A stretch of DNA of 64,000 bases, taken from positions 15,930,366 through 15,994,365 of the forward strand of contig NC_071343.1 in the NCBI RefSeq assembly GCF_027744825.2. The letters run 5' to 3'. Positions 33,444 to 45,689 of this stretch are shown in pieces. Position 1 is the stretch's first letter. Each line of letters begins with the position of its first letter. The notes under the pieces were generated by a model. The model ran no database searches and was not told where the DNA came from. It saw nothing but the letters and a program-made list of their open reading frames with translations. Made by a program: the position numbers and the translations under genes. The DNA comes from Synchiropus splendidus. Its lineage: Eukaryota > Chordata > Actinopteri > Syngnathiformes > Callionymidae.

Positions 33444-34444
33444 ATGTCCTCCTCGTCTCTGCTGCTCCTGCTGGCCTGCCTGTGCTGTGCAGTTTTGTCT
33501 GCCACCTCTGTGAGTCTTCTCAGGTCCACTGTGGTGCTCTGATGTGTGTCCATGTTGGGACTCTGATCCAGAGTGTGACTGAACTGCGTGATGTGTTGCT
33601 GTATTTCTCATTGTTTTGTGTTGACAGTGCTGCTGTGAAGAGAAGCCTGAACAACCAGGTCAGTAGCTGGATCTGTCCATCAGTTATTGGGTCTCTAACC
33701 ATCAGTCTCACAAGTGTTGTTTCTGTGATCCAGTTCGCTGCTGCCGGAACGGATGGACCCAGTTTAAGGGCCGCTGCTTCATGTACCACCACTCCAGGAA
33801 GGACTGGGTTAGCGCAGAGGTACGACGCCTGTTTGTCACTTGCTACATCAACACCTGTGTAGCCAGAGATCATCTGCTGAGTCATCACTTCCTCTTCTCT
33901 CAGAAACACTGTCAGTCCCTGGGAGGAAACCTGGCTTCCATCCTCAAAGCAGGGGAGCATTTCTTTGTGCGACACATGATCCACAGAGTGACCGGCTACT
34001 ACAACCGGGCCTGGATCGGAGGACATGACACCGTGCAGGTGAGAAGTCGGGATCTTGCTGGCTCATGATCCATCATCTACAGAGGAGATGGACTGACTTG
34101 TCTCTTCCAGGAGGGGGTCTGGCTGTGGGCTGATGGGAGCCCATGCATCTACAAGCGCTGGGCCAATAATGAACCCAACAACTACAAACATGAGCACTGC
34201 ATGGAGATGAACTGGAATGGTGAGACATTTGAGATTGTTCAGTGGAAGCTGGAGACTCTCATCTTTAAACTGTTTAGAGCAGAGTTGAGGAGAATCCTGG
34301 AATGTACTGACCTTTGTCTTCTGGTAGCCTTCAACCTGAGGTTCTCAGTCTGACTCTCTCTTCTTACCGCCCCCTGCAGGAAACTACTGGAACGACCGCA
34401 AATGCTCCACCAAAATGTCATTCGTCTGCTCCATGGACCTGTGA
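33444..34444 (+). CDS. C-type lectin, array copy 4
   Basis: Exons 33444-33509, 33628-33658, 33734-33819, 33904-34038, 34111-34219, 34380-34444; 163 residues with Arg54, His85 and Arg149, EPN and WND intact. Intron 3 has lost 15 bp (75 bp instead of 90) without touching the splice sites. AATAAA at 34583. The 3' flank is type B as after copy 3, so copies 3-relic and 4-5 look like two versions of one two-gene block. Confidence 0.92.
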
Positions 34445-34589
34445 AGCGTCTGAAGCCTCCACCATGACTCTCTATGTTTATCACTTCTGAATTAAATCTC
34501 AGGGTGAACACTGATCATTTGTATCTTCTGGTATATGGTGTATCACTTCTATTATATGATGTTGTTCTTTTAAATCAAAGAAAATAAAG

Positions 34590-34760
34590 ATTTTTGGTTT
34601 TCTTGACAAACTGACGTGAAGCTGATCTTATTCTTTAGCCATGTTGACACCACAGCTATGAAGGCGACTTCTATATTTGATGGTGGAGCGAGAATGAAAA
34701 TAACATCGCGGAAAGTGCTTCAGCCAAATGAGGCAGCATTCAATCTCTTCTCTTGTGACC
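34590..34760. repeat. 3' flank module B after copy 4
   Basis: Homologous to 30,753-30,902 (AAGCTGATCTTATT, then GGCAGCATT). Homology stops near 34,760, where about 3.1 kb of other sequence intervenes before the gamma cassette resumes at 37,907. Confidence 0.65.
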
Positions 34761-35340
34761 CTGTTTCATTTCTGGAACCTGATTGTTTCATCCTGATGGT
34801 GATGTTCCGTTCAAGTCAATCTCCTTTAAGCTATTGATGAGACAAGTCTCTTTCAATTATTTTAACACAGAAAAGAAACAAAAAAAAACAGCATGATCAT
34901 CTTCTGATGCCACAGAGACCAGATGTTGCCAAAAATAAACAATGTTTAGCTGTCTTAAAAAAAACACAATAAGAACAAAATCTCATAACACTTTGGCACA
35001 CACTTTAATCTGAAATGAAACAACAAAAAAACCCTAAATTAGAAGGAAAAACACCATGAAAAACGTTTAAAAAAACAGACTTTCTTCTACAAGTTGCCAC
35101 TCTGGAAGTGCTAACGTCCTTCAATGTTATACTTAATAATAAAGTTAAAAATCATGTTTCTTGCACATGAGACACGCATTTTTCGTGCCAATATTTCGCA
35201 TGTGACTATTTTACTACGATATTTTGCTGAATGAAACTGTAGCTTTCATTGTTTTTCAACGCGCGTCATGGACCCGTCACATACGTTAAACATGGCAGAG
35301 CGCTAGCTTGTGTTCGTATGCTAGAAACCTGCTCTTGACG
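34761..35340. other. Unassigned sequence in the 4-5 interval
   Basis: AT-rich, no domain recognised. It forms the left part of a composite insertion that separates flank B from the gamma cassette. Confidence 0.4.
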
Positions 35341-35421
35341 ACAAGAACACCTAAAAACTACAAAGACGACAAGAATAAAGACGTTTGGAGGAGAATAGCT
35401 GCGGAGACTGAGTGTGTCTAA
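35341..35421 (+). mobile_element. MADF-domain fragment, Harbinger-like transposon remnant
   Basis: Open reading of 26 codons to a stop at 35419-35421 gives TRTPKNYKDDKNKDVWRRIA. The pattern of Tyr, Lys-Asp pairs, Trp and IA fits the MADF (Myb/SANT-like) DNA-binding domain. In fish such fragments usually come from the Myb-like protein of PIF/Harbinger elements. No start codon in frame and no transposase seen. Confidence 0.5.
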
Positions 35422-36247
35422 TCGTACTCATTCCTAAAAGGTGGATGATGGGAAGGGACCCGTGACATAATAATAGAGGCTGTATGGGACACATGTGGGG
35501 GCTTCTCTGTTCGAGCACCAAACTGGAGTGAGTTGAGTTTTTTTTATATTTTTCATAGCAATGGCGTTGCATGCCCCCTGCGCCAGGGCGATTGTACCAC
35601 GTGGTGTCTGTTGGCGTCTAATGATACTGAATGATTCCGTGGAAGGGTGACTCCAGACTATGTGTCTCCTGTCAGTGCAGTACAGCATATCCAGCTAATA
35701 CTGCTGTTAGTGATGTGACACATTGCAGAGCAGCATTGGTCCGATCGCTGTCAATAACTAACTCAGTTACGGCGACCCAAACAGTTCCCCTGATTCTTCG
35801 CAGTCTAGTCAACCAATCAGAGAGGTGAATGGCTACAACATGGCTCCGCCTCCACTGACAAGATACGGGAAGAAGAAGTGGGGATATATACGGACGAAAG
35901 CAGCGCATGTTAGCACTTTAATGTTTGTAAAACACCTGTAATTTCATTGATCTGATGTGACAAGACGCAATCTTGGCAGCATGAAGCAAGATTGCTCGCA
36001 AAATTCCATTATTGAGTGATCAATGACTGTGATTGGTTGACAGGGCTGCAGACGCTCGTGGGAAGTCACTGTTACTGAGCTTGTTGTTGAGAGTGATGGC
36101 ACCTCAGCTGCTGCTTCATTTATCCAGGTGGCCATGTAATAAATGGCTAAATTGTAATAAAAAGTCAGAGGAAGTGTGGTCAGTTGTGACAATATATCAG
36201 TTTCTCAAGTCAGGAAGGCAATTGAGGAGCCATAGTCCGTGTCAACA
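35422..36247. other. Unassigned sequence, likely transposon interior
   Basis: No gene recognised. The right part (35,900-36,247) leads into a hAT-like terminus, so it may be the interior of a non-autonomous element. Confidence 0.35.
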
Positions 36248-36290
36248 GAGCCACATGTGGCTCGCGAGCCAGGTTCCTAACCCCTGTTCT
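36248..36290 (-). mobile_element. hAT-like terminal sequence
   Basis: Read on the minus strand it begins CAGGGGTTAGGAACCTGGCT and continues through GCGAGCC and GTGGCTC, a terminal pattern of common fish hAT (Charlie-like) non-autonomous elements. I could not identify the opposite end or a target duplication. Confidence 0.5.
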
Positions 36291-36531
36291 AAGAGGTGAG
36301 CATGAGGAGTCCAGATCTGTGCCCGTATCGAGTGTTGTGAGGGGACGTTTCACCAAAACAAAGGTGGGACGAAGAAAAAGAACTTCAGTATGATGACATA
36401 TGTATAAATTTGGGATTTGATTGTGGATTATTTTGGATTATAAGCATTTCATAAAAAAAAAAAAAGGGAACTGAAAATGAAAATAAAATCCTATTTTCTT
36501 TTTATGTATTTTGAGGTATTAAAAGAGGTCT

Positions 36532-36726
36532 TGTTAGGATTTGAGCAGAGTGGGACCCAAGACTCACAGGAGACCAGAGTAGCAAACAACAGTATTTAAT
36601 CAACACTAAAATTTCACAATCATCAAACAAAAGGTCAGAGAATCCAAACAGAAAGCGCCACCAAACCGGGAATTCAAAAGAAAGTAGAAAGTAGGAAGTG
36701 ATGCAAAATAAAAGCGAATCATGACA
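36532..36726 (-). mobile_element. Ty3/gypsy LTR
   Basis: Read on the minus strand the segment starts TGTCAT and ends CTAACA (195 bp), and is preceded by a purine-rich AAAGGAGGGG tract (plus-strand complement about 36729-36738), as expected for polypurine tract plus 3' LTR. The 5' LTR was not found. Confidence 0.65.
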
Positions 36727-37965
36727 GAACCCCTCCTTTAAGGAGAACCTCCAGGTGCCTTACCCGGTTTACTGGGGTTTAGTCGGTGGAAGTCATGGAT
36801 GAGGGTCCAAAGTGAGAGATGGAGAGATCCAGGACGTCTCCTCCGGGCCATAACCCTCCCAATGGACCAGATACTGGAAGCCACGACCACGCTGTCTGAC
36901 GTCGAGAATTTCTCTCGCTTTGAAGGCAGGATGGTCATCGATGATGAGGGGAGGAGGAGGCTTGTTGGGAGAACTGAAGGAGCTGGTGGTGACAGGGTTC
37001 AGGAGAGAGACATGAAAAGTGGGGTGAACATAGAGGGAGGTGGGGATCTTAAGGTGAACTTCAGTGGGGTTGATGATTCTCTGAATTTCGAATGGACCAA
37101 TAGACCTGGGACTTAACTTGCGGGTCTCGGAAAGGAAAGATCTCTGGTGGACAGCTACACCCTTTGACCTGGGTTCTATGCAGGAGCCGGAATCTGATGC
37201 CGGTCAGCAAGTTTGTGATTCTGATCAGCAGTTCTCCAGAGGGTGGCTCTAGTGTGACTCCAAATGTTCAATAGAAGGAACAGTAGCTTGTGTCTCTTGC
37301 TAGGAAAACAAAGGGGGTTGGTAGCCATAAGCTGCCAGGATGGGTAACATCCCTGTAGCAGAGGAGGTCAGGGTGTTGTGTGCGTATTCGACCCAGGACA
37401 GGTGTAGTGACCAGGACGTGGGATGTTGAGAGGAAACACAGCCGCTTCCAGATCCTGATCAGCCCGTTCTGTCTGCCCGTTCGACTGAGGATGCTAACTT
37501 GAGGTGAGGCTGGCTGTAGCCCCGATGGCTTTTCAGGAGTCACGACAGACTTGGGAGGCAAATTGGGGACCACGGTCAGAGACAATGTCAACAGGGATGC
37601 CGTGAAGCCTGAAGACCTGGGAAAGTACAGCCTTCTGCACGTCCCATGAAGCTGCCCTGATGAAACAAGATGCAGGTAAAATATTTTTCAAATGATCATC
37701 ACCAAAGGAATCGTTGTGCATTCTGGAGAGTGCGTCTCATTTGGTGTTTCGACTGCCAGGACAAACCAGGCCAGCTTGACATGCGTTAGCAGAGCGGAGG
37801 TCGGTGAGCACCTGATTACCAGGAACGGCACCTTGGATCCCTCCAGCCAATGTCTCCACCCGTGAAGACCAGAAACCAGCAATTGTTGCAATTGTCTGCA
37901 TGCGAGAGTCTGAGCATCAAAGAGCGACCCACCCAAACCTGACGTGATGCTGTGCAGTGTCAAGC
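36727..37965 (-). mobile_element. Ty3/gypsy pol remnant (RNase H end, integrase, chromodomain)
   Basis: Minus-strand pieces in element order: PGSRNTK followed by [10 protein letters not shown] (end of the RNase H/connection region, about 37,760-37,700), NILPASCF, integrase core [19 protein letters not shown] (about 37,615-37,560), and a chromodomain [19 protein letters not shown] with [10 protein letters not shown] (about 36,920-36,820). The last is the mark of chromovirus-type gypsy elements. Stops, frameshifts and a missing integrase N-terminal part show it is dead. It lies in the composite insertion between copies 4 and 5. Confidence 0.85.
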
Positions 37966-38283
37966 AGCCAGGGAGGAAGACGGCTGGTCCAAGTGGGTCA
38001 GATGAGGTGTGTCCTTGAGTCTAAAGCAAATACTGCTGACAAGTTGACAGCAGAGCAAACCTGATGGACTGTCATCAGCATTCTTGGACAGGTGCATTTG
38101 CATAGATTGAAGTCTGTGTTTTCATGTGCATTTAATAACTTCCACCGGTAGTTAACTGACGACAGCTCTAATCACCTCAATTGAAGAAGATGGTTCAGTT
38201 GGTATTTGTTTTGATGACTCCATAATTCAAACGCCAGTGAAGAAACACCCTGATTCTCCACATACCACAGCTGTCTGGTGGAG
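37907..38283. repeat. Upstream cassette gamma, before copy 5
   Basis: Homologous to 30,903-31,201. Near the TATA box it resembles beta (ATAATTCAAACGCCAGTGAAG against AGTAATTCAAACACCGGTGAAG), so beta and gamma share a promoter-proximal ancestor. Confidence 0.75.
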
Positions 38284-38291
38284 TATATAAA
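38284..38291 (+). promoter_or_regulatory. TATA box, lectin copy 5
   Basis: TATATAAA after TACCACAGCTGTCTGGTGGA. Untranslated exon 1 ends at 38366. Confidence 0.85.
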
Positions 38292-38476
38292 GAGCCGAGT
38301 CACCTGAGACAGTCACCAGTCGACCTTCGTCTTGCTCTACATCCCTGGGAGACAGAACCAGTGAAGGTGAGGACTCACTGACAGAGAAGGGTTTAGAAAG
38401 AGAACATGCCGTCTCAGTTTATCCCTGTTCACTCCTTCTTCATCCTCACGCTGGAGATGTTCCATGTCTTTTCCAG

Positions 38477-39502
38477 ATGTCCTCCTCGTCTCTGCTGCTC
38501 CTGCTGGCCTGCCTGTGCTGTGCAGTTTTGTCTGCCACCTCTGTGAGTCTTCTCAGGTCCACTGTGGTGCTCTGATGTGTGTCCATGTTGGGACTCTGAC
38601 CCAGACTGATCCAGAGTCTGACTGAACTGTGTGATGTGTTGCTGTATTTCTCATTGTTTTGTCTTGACAGTGCTGCTGTGAAGAGAAGCCTGAACAACCA
38701 GGTCAGTAGCTGGATCTGTCCATCAGTTATTGGGTCTCTAACCATCAGGACTCAACAGTTCAGTCTCACAAGTGTTGTTTCTGTGATCCAGTTCGCTGCT
38801 GCCGGAACGGATGGACCCAGTTTAAGGGCCGCTGCTTCATGTACCACCACTCCAAGAAGGACTGGGTTAGCGCAGAGGTACGACGCCTGTTTGTCACTTG
38901 CTACATCAACACCTGTGTAGCCAGAGATCATCTGCTGAGTCATCACTTCCTCTCCTCTCAGAAACACTGTCAGTCCCTGGGAGGAAACCTGGCTTCCATC
39001 CTCAAAGCAGGGGAGCATTTCTTTGTGCGAAACATGATCCACAGAGTGACCGGCTACTACAACCGGGCCTGGATCGGAGGACATGACACCGTGCAGGTGA
39101 GAAGTCGGGATCTTGCTGGCTCATGATCCATCATCTACAGAGGAGATGGACTGGCTTGTCTCTTCCAGGAGGGGGTCTGGCTGTGGGCTGATGGGAGCCC
39201 ATGCATCTACAAGCGCTGGGCCAATAATGAACCCAACAACTACAAACATGAGCACTGCATGGAGATGAACTGGAATGGTGAGACACTTGAGGTTGTTCAG
39301 TGGAAGCTGGAGACTCTCATCTCTCAACTGTTTAGAACAGAGTTGAGGAGAATCCTGGAATGTACTGACCTTTGTCTTCTGGTAGCCTTCAACTTGAGGT
39401 TCTCAGTGTGACTCTCTCTTCTTACCGCCCCCTGCAGGAAACTACTGGAACGACCGCAAATGCTCCACCAAAATGTCATTCGTCTGCTCCATGGACCTGT
39501 GA
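38477..39502 (+). CDS. C-type lectin, array copy 5
   Basis: Exons 38477-38542, 38671-38701, 38792-38877, 38962-39096, 39169-39277, 39438-39502; 163 residues with Glu27, Lys54, Asn85 and Arg149. It is the only intact gene behind a gamma cassette. Intron 1 has a 3-bp TTC duplication and intron 2 a partial duplication of the CCAGA-TGATCCAGAG stretch. The 3' UTR is about 20 bp shorter before its AATAAA (39609) than in copies 1 and 6-9. Confidence 0.92.
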
Positions 39503-39615
39503 AGCGTCTGAAGCCTCCACCATGACTCTCTATGTTTATCACTTCTGAATTAAATCTCAGGCTGAACACTGATCATTTGTATCTTCTGGTATGTGGTGTA
39601 TCACTTCAAATAAAA

Positions 39616-40180
39616 CCATGAGCTTTCACATGATCTGAGTAGTGTTGCATTGACACAAAAATAACTTCTGAATATGAATGAAACTGTCAATAAAACAGGG
39701 TGAGCTTTGACCTATTTATCTGGCACTGGCCTGAACATTGAGTTCTTCACACACACGTGACATAAACAGAAGACGCCTGAATGGAATATCTACACACTTG
39801 TTTACATTCCTGCACATGGATGTGAATTTGATACAGTCATGAACGTACCAGTGAAAGCAGGAGTCATGAGGGGAACACTGGACAATCCATGCCATCATCA
39901 TTTGAAGCTGAAGAAACTGGACTCTTTTCTTTTACACACTCGGAAAGAGCACTGAAAGTTTTGTTTTTTTTTTGATGGAAAGACTGTTTGATGATTGGTT
40001 CAGCTGGAGGAAATCTTCACCCATCCAACTTGTGACCTCATCGAAACACGTCATTATTAGTGGGCAAATCTGTGTGTCATCTGCATATAAGGCGGGACGT
40101 GGCTATCTGTGGAACACCACTGGTAAATTCACTGCTGGACACAGGAGACATCAGAGCTATTTGGTGACCTATAGTCTTTA
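39616..40180. repeat. 3' flank module A after copy 5, with L2-like LINE fragment (minus)
   Basis: Minus strand near 40,087-40,064 encodes YADDTQICP, then FDEVTSWMGEDFLQLNQ: an L2-type catalytic box. A deletion next to TCTTTTA at 39,931 shortens the fragment relative to copy 2. Confidence 0.75.
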
Positions 40181-40589
40181 GTGCCTCTGTACCAATCAGA
40201 TGACGTGTCATATATTAAAAAAGAAATAAACACATCAAACTTTATAGAATACATGTATGAAATAAAATGTGAAATATGCTAAAAATGAATTCTTTCTAGT
40301 TAACTTCAAATACTAAATCAATTCATTTCCTCACCCAGTCGTGAAAGGGTGAAGTCAGTCACAGATTAAAACATATGATTCAAAAACATTTAAATCTGGG
40401 ACATAATAAGGAGGGAAATAAAGACAGGAAAAGAGAAATTGAAATGGAGTGTAAGTGGAGCCTCAGCTGAGACTGGGACAAATCATATTTTGGCCTATGT
40501 CCAAATGGGCAGGTCCTCACTATCACTCCACCTTCGAGGCTGAGGCCAGAGGGGTTTCCATCTTGACTAGTCAGAGTTCTTCATTTTAG
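40181..40589. repeat. Array spacer, also after copy 8
   Basis: Contains TTAACTTCAAATACTAAATC and CACCCAGTCGTGAAAGGGTG. Nearly the same at 56,890-57,290, and a diverged version at 19,420-19,690. The right side of the deletion scar at 53,151 starts inside this segment. Confidence 0.7.
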
Positions 40590-41830
40590 CAGCATGATAT
40601 AATTGCAGATAGAAAAGGCAGCTGTATTATCGTTTCAGGCAGAGTGTTTAACTCACTGGTTGTTGATCCTCTCTTCAACAGATCTTCTCATAACCCCTCC
40701 CTCCTTTCTCTCCGATTATGGAGTTTGTGATGTATGGCGTTGTCTCTATTCCAGCCGAAAAAGAATACTCTTTCTTCTCACGTGTTCACCAGACTTATTC
40801 TCGAATTGACTATTGTCTTGTTAACCATCTGACAGATCCCCCTATATCCTCCATCTCAACTCCTCAACAACATCTGCTGAAGAAAACAACACACAATGAA
40901 TGACGTGTCTTGACCTCTACAGGTGAGTTTCTCTGAACAGAACTTGGAAGAGTTCCTGTTTGGAATTCAATGAAAGCCTTGATGTGAGGAACGTAAGGTG
41001 TGACCTAATGTCACAGAAAGGAGGCTCATATCAACATATTCTTTTAGACAAATGTGACACCTGAAGTACCAAGTCGTATTATTTGGGACACCCTTAAAGC
41101 CTATCTTCGAGGGCAAACCATTTCTTATTCAGCAAGCATGAAAAATAAAGCGCAAAAAGCATTTTTATAGTCAACTCTACTCCTCAAATCTACGAAATAA
41201 TGATACTTCTTTGCATAATTTTCTGCACATCCTAAACATTCCTTCTCTTTCATCTGAAAACAAGAGCAGACTAGAGGAGCATGTAACTCAGGAGGAAATA
41301 TGAGGACCTGAAGCAACCATCTGGCAGCGCAGACTGGGACCCAGGTGTAGAAATTGGTGGAGTTTGATCAGTGGAATGGGATCCAGCTGGGCTGCTGTGA
41401 AGGTGAAGAGAGAGGAAATAACAAAATAAAAGCACAAACATGACAACACTATTCTTACTTGAATACCAGACGTCTTTTCAACATCCTGTATTCTCCTGCC
41501 GTACACGCATCAGAGTGTGTCCTCTCCGTAGATGCAGAGAAAGCATTTGATGGTGTTGAATGGAAATACCTTGCCCACTCATCCCATTCTTATTGTTTCT
41601 AGCTGTTGAACCACGAGCCGTTGCCTCACGTAGCTGCAAAGACATATCAGGGACATGGAGGAATGGTGTTGAACACAAGGTGTCATGATATGCACATGAC
41701 CTACTGGTCTACATCCGTGACCCAGATTGTACCATTCAGCCCTTTATGTTATTACTCCAAAAATGTAGTCAAATTTCTGGTTATGAATTAAACATCAACA
41801 AAAGTGAACTTCTTCCTATTAGATGGAAAC
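40590..41830 (+). mobile_element. L1-type LINE ORF2 remnant
   Basis: Pieces in L1 order on the plus strand: endonuclease end YSFFSRVHQTYSRIDYCLV (about 40,756-40,812), linker IIWDTLKAYLRGQTISYS (41,068-41,125), finger SVDAEKAFDGVEWKYL (41,528-41,575) and a degenerate catalytic region HDLLVYIRDP with SGYELNINKSELLPI (41,697-41,820). Stops and losses abound. A 150-bp stretch at about 40,870-41,020 repeats alpha-cassette sequence (CTACAGGTGAGTTTCTCTG) inside it. Confidence 0.8.
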
Positions 41831-41974
41831 TAAACTCTCAGCTGACGGAGGTGAAGGGAGGAAAGGGATATAGTTTTGATGTTTGTTAGAAAAACAATAT
41901 CAAGATTGTTTTTCATTTTATTTAAATCATGTATGTGTTTTCAACAAAATCAACAAACCTCTTTGAAGCAACAA
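41831..41974. other. Short spacer before alpha 6
   Basis: AAACTAAACTCTCAGCTGAC segment shared with alpha 3, 8 and 9; no coding signal. Confidence 0.5.
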
Positions 41975-43037
41975 GTGTTACATCAAAATAAATGAATAAT
42001 CCGGATGAAAAGAGCCTTGCTGCAGCACAAATACATGTTCGTCCTCCAAGTTAACATGCAACTGAGTCAATGATGTGTCTAATGATGGTGTTGTATGACA
42101 CTAAATGCTGTGTGGCTGTTTAAATGGGAGTTGAGCAACAATCCAGGTGAGGATGAGTGGAATGCTGATCACTGAGACACGATTGGAACTGGCACCGACT
42201 GTTGGTGGTTTCACCCCGACAGATGGTTGAAGAGTCACTGAGAGAAACGATGACATTCTTCACCAACTCTGACGCCAGGAACCAGACGGAAACCTAGAGA
42301 ATGAGATGAGCTGTGTGAGGCTGCTGGATCGAAACACAGGGCCGTCAACATCAGGGCAGGACGACTGCATTTCACCTGAGACCTGAGAACTTTCATGGTT
42401 CAGGAAGCTTAAGAATGAATCTTGTTACAAACTGTCATGATTCAGTAACATTATAAAAATAGATTCTGTTTTTTCACTGCATATTTTCATGGGATATAGA
42501 TATGTTTTAAGGCTCTCAGAATAAAATGTGTTCCCAGAAAATGTGATAGAAAAACACGTTGAGACTTCATGAGAGAGGAAAAAAATGAAAGGAAAAGAGA
42601 AATTGAAATGCAAATACGAGGAACATTAATAAGGGTGAGTAAGATTAGAGCTGGTAATGAATGATGCAAAAAATACAAAATAACATCGCAGCCTCGTTTT
42701 TATACATTACACCGTCACGTTTTTGCATTTGTTATTGTGAAGAAGGCAAGTCATCACCGTATCCAGGGAAGTCTGCTGAAGAAAACAACACATACAATGA
42801 ATGACGTGTCTTGACCTCTACAGGTGAGTTTCTCTGGACAGAACTTGGAAGAGTTCCTGGTTGGAACGTCAATGAAAGCCTGGATGTTTGAATCGGAGAC
42901 GACAAAAATGCGACCAACATAAGGTGTGACCAAATCTCATGTGTCAAAGAAAGTGGAACAACTTCCAATTGAATAATTCATCTAATGGCTGACCTATTTG
43001 GTGAAGGTGTGCCACAAACCAGAGCCAACTGGTGGAG
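41975..43037. repeat. Upstream cassette alpha, before copy 6
   Basis: 1063 bp. The minus-strand 51-codon open frame is at 42256-42101, with one Leu-to-Pro change. Confidence 0.85.
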
Positions 43038-43045
43038 TATATAAA
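43038..43045 (+). promoter_or_regulatory. TATA box, lectin copy 6
   Basis: TATATAAA, alpha type. Untranslated exon 1 ends at 43120. Confidence 0.85.
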
Positions 43046-43227
43046 GAGCCGAGTCACCTGAGACAGTCACCAGTCGACCTTCGTCTTGCTCTACATCCCT
43101 GGGAGACAGAACCAGTGAAGGTGAGGACTCACTGACAGAGAAGGGTTTAGAAAGAGACCATGCCGTCTCAGTTTATCCCTGTTCACTCCTTCATCCTCAC
43201 GCTGGAGATGTTCCATGTCTTTTCCAG

Positions 43228-44243
43228 ATGTCCTCCTCGTCTCTGCTGCTCCTGCTGGCCTGCCTGTGCTGTGCAGTTTTGTCTGCCACCTCTGTGAGTC
43301 TTCTCAGGTCCACTGTGGTGCTCTGATGTGTGTCCATGTTGGGACTCTGATCCAGAGTGTGACTGAACTGTGTGATGTGTTGCTGTATTTCTCATTGTTT
43401 TGTGTTGACAGTGCTGCTGTGAAGACAAGCCTGAACAACCAGGTCAGTAGCTGGATCTGTCCATCAGTTATTGGGTCTCTAACCATCAGGACTCAACAGT
43501 TCAGTCTCACAAGTGTTGTTTCTGTGATCCAGTTCGCTGCTGCCGGAACGGATGGACCCAGTTTAAGGGCCGCTGCTTCATGTACCACCACTCCAAGAAG
43601 GACTGGGTTAGCGCAGAGGTACGACCCCTGTTTGTCACTTGCTACATCAACACCTGTGTAGCCAGAGATCATCTGCTGAGTCATCACTTCCTCTTCTCTC
43701 AGAAACACTGTCAGTCCCTGGGAGGAAACCTGGCTTCCATCCTCAAAGCAGGGGAGCATTTCTTTGTGCGAAACATGATCCACAGAGTGACCGGCTACTA
43801 CAACCGGGCCTGGATCGGAGGACATGACACCGTGCAGGTGAGAAGTCGGGATCTTGCTGGCTCATGATCCATCATCTACAGAGGAGATGGACTGACTTGT
43901 CTCTTCCAGGAGGGGGTCTGGCTGTGGGCTGATGGGAGCCCATGCATCTACAAGCGCTGGGCCAATAATGAACCCAACAACTACAAACATGAGCACTGCA
44001 TGGAGATGAACTGGAATGGTGAGACACTTGAGGTTGTTCAGTGGAAGCTGGAGACTCTCATCTCTAAACTGTTTAGAGCAGAGTGGAGGAGAATCCTGGA
44101 ATGTAATGACCTTTGTCTTCTGGGAGCCTTCAACCTGAGGTTCTCAGTGTGAATCTCTCTTCTTACCGCCCCCTGCAGGAAACTACTGGAACGACCTCAA
44201 ATGCTCCACCAAAATGTCATTCGTCTGCTCCATGGACCTGTGA
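43228..44243 (+). CDS. C-type lectin, array copy 6
   Basis: Exons 43228-43293, 43412-43442, 43533-43618, 43703-43837, 43910-44018, 44179-44243; 163 residues. It is the first copy with Asp27 (CCCEDKP), a change carried by copies 6-9 only; also Lys54, Asn85 and Leu149. EPN and WND intact. AATAAA at 44377. Confidence 0.92.
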
Positions 44244-44383
44244 AGCGTCTGAAGCCTCCACCATGACTCTCTATGTTTATCACTTCTGAATTAAATCTCA
44301 GGGTGAACACTGATCATTTGTATCTTCTGGTATGTGGTGTATCACTTCTATTACAAGATGTTGTTCTTTTAACTTAAATAAAA

Positions 44384-44892
44384 CCATGAGCTTTCACATG
44401 ATCTGAGTAGTGTTTCATTGACACAAAAATAACTTCTTAATATGAATAAAACTGTTAATAAAACAGGGTGAGCTTTGACCTATTTATCTGGCACTGGCCT
44501 GAACATTGAGTTCTTCACACACACGTGACATAAACAGAAGACGCCTGAATGGAATATCTACACACTTGTTTACATTCGTGCACATGGATGTGAATTTGAT
44601 ACAGTCATGAACGTACCAGTGAAAGCAGGAGTCATGAGGGGAACACTGGACAATCCATGCCATCATCATTTGAGGCTGAAGAAACTGGACTCTTTTATAT
44701 GATCATGAAATGAAAGCAAGGATTGGGATAAGATGCTGCAAGTTTGGGCTCAATCTGTTGGTTTGTTTTGTGAGGGAAAGACTGTTTTTGATTGGTTCAG
44801 TTGGTGGAAATTTTCACCCATCCACCTTATGCCATCAAAGCACGCAATACAGTCCTTCATTTGTGGGTAAATCTGTGTGTCACCTGCATAAA
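44384..44892. repeat. 3' flank module A after copy 6, degenerate LINE fragment
   Basis: As the flank after copy 1 but the catalytic box region has changed (TCACCTGCATAAAGG in place of TCATCTGCATTAAGG) and the adjoining LINE part is cut at TGCATAAAGGTCTGGATT, where beta begins. Confidence 0.7.
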
Positions 44893-45689
44893 GGTCTGGA
44901 TTTGTTCTTTAAGATAAACAGATATAGTCCACTGTTCTGGTAGCATTACTTCTTTGGGAGTTGTTTTAAAGGAAGTTGAGTTCAGTTGAGATTTTTTCCC
45001 TCCAAAAGTTCGATGGATGAAACTAGTCTTTCATCAACACACAAACAATTGCCATGCTGTGTGTGTTGTTAATCCATTTTTACGTTTTCACAATTTGTTT
45101 TTGTCTACTTTGAGGGACTAGTCAAATGGTTAACCAGAAAAGCACTCAGTGAGTGGAAAGCTCCAGAATGCAGCTTCACTCCACCCCAACACAATTGCCT
45201 GTTTACGCTGTTTACGAAGTATCTTTTTTAAAAAAAATGCTAGATCAAACTGCCACTCTGGCACAAATGCTGAACGTGCCTGATCCCAAATTCATGAATT
45301 CAGACAGTGATCCGGATCTTTGACTGGAAACCTGAGAAGCCCCTGGACGTATGTCAACCACTGGTACCATCATGTCTGACTGACAATTCAATATCCCAGT
45401 CAGGCAGGACTTGGGGGGTGTCCGGATTTTTACAGTTTCAAAAGATGTGAGATGCCATTGTAACAGTTGTTTGAAGACTAGAGAGTGGGAAATCTCATAG
45501 GAAAATGAGAACACTGTTTCAGGAAGCCTCACAAGGCCATTTGTAGCGACAGGGTTCCAAAAAAACAAACGAAAATACACAAACTTAAAAGTGAAGGACA
45601 GGCAAAGGTGAAGCACAAGAAGGGAGAGTTTACATCACGTCCAAGACATGATAAGTCACCTTTCTACTGTACTTTTAATTGTCCAGCTC

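Noticed and set aside
36532..37965. An active gypsy element
   Set aside because: No second LTR was found, the frame is broken, and the integrase N-terminal part and most of pol are missing.
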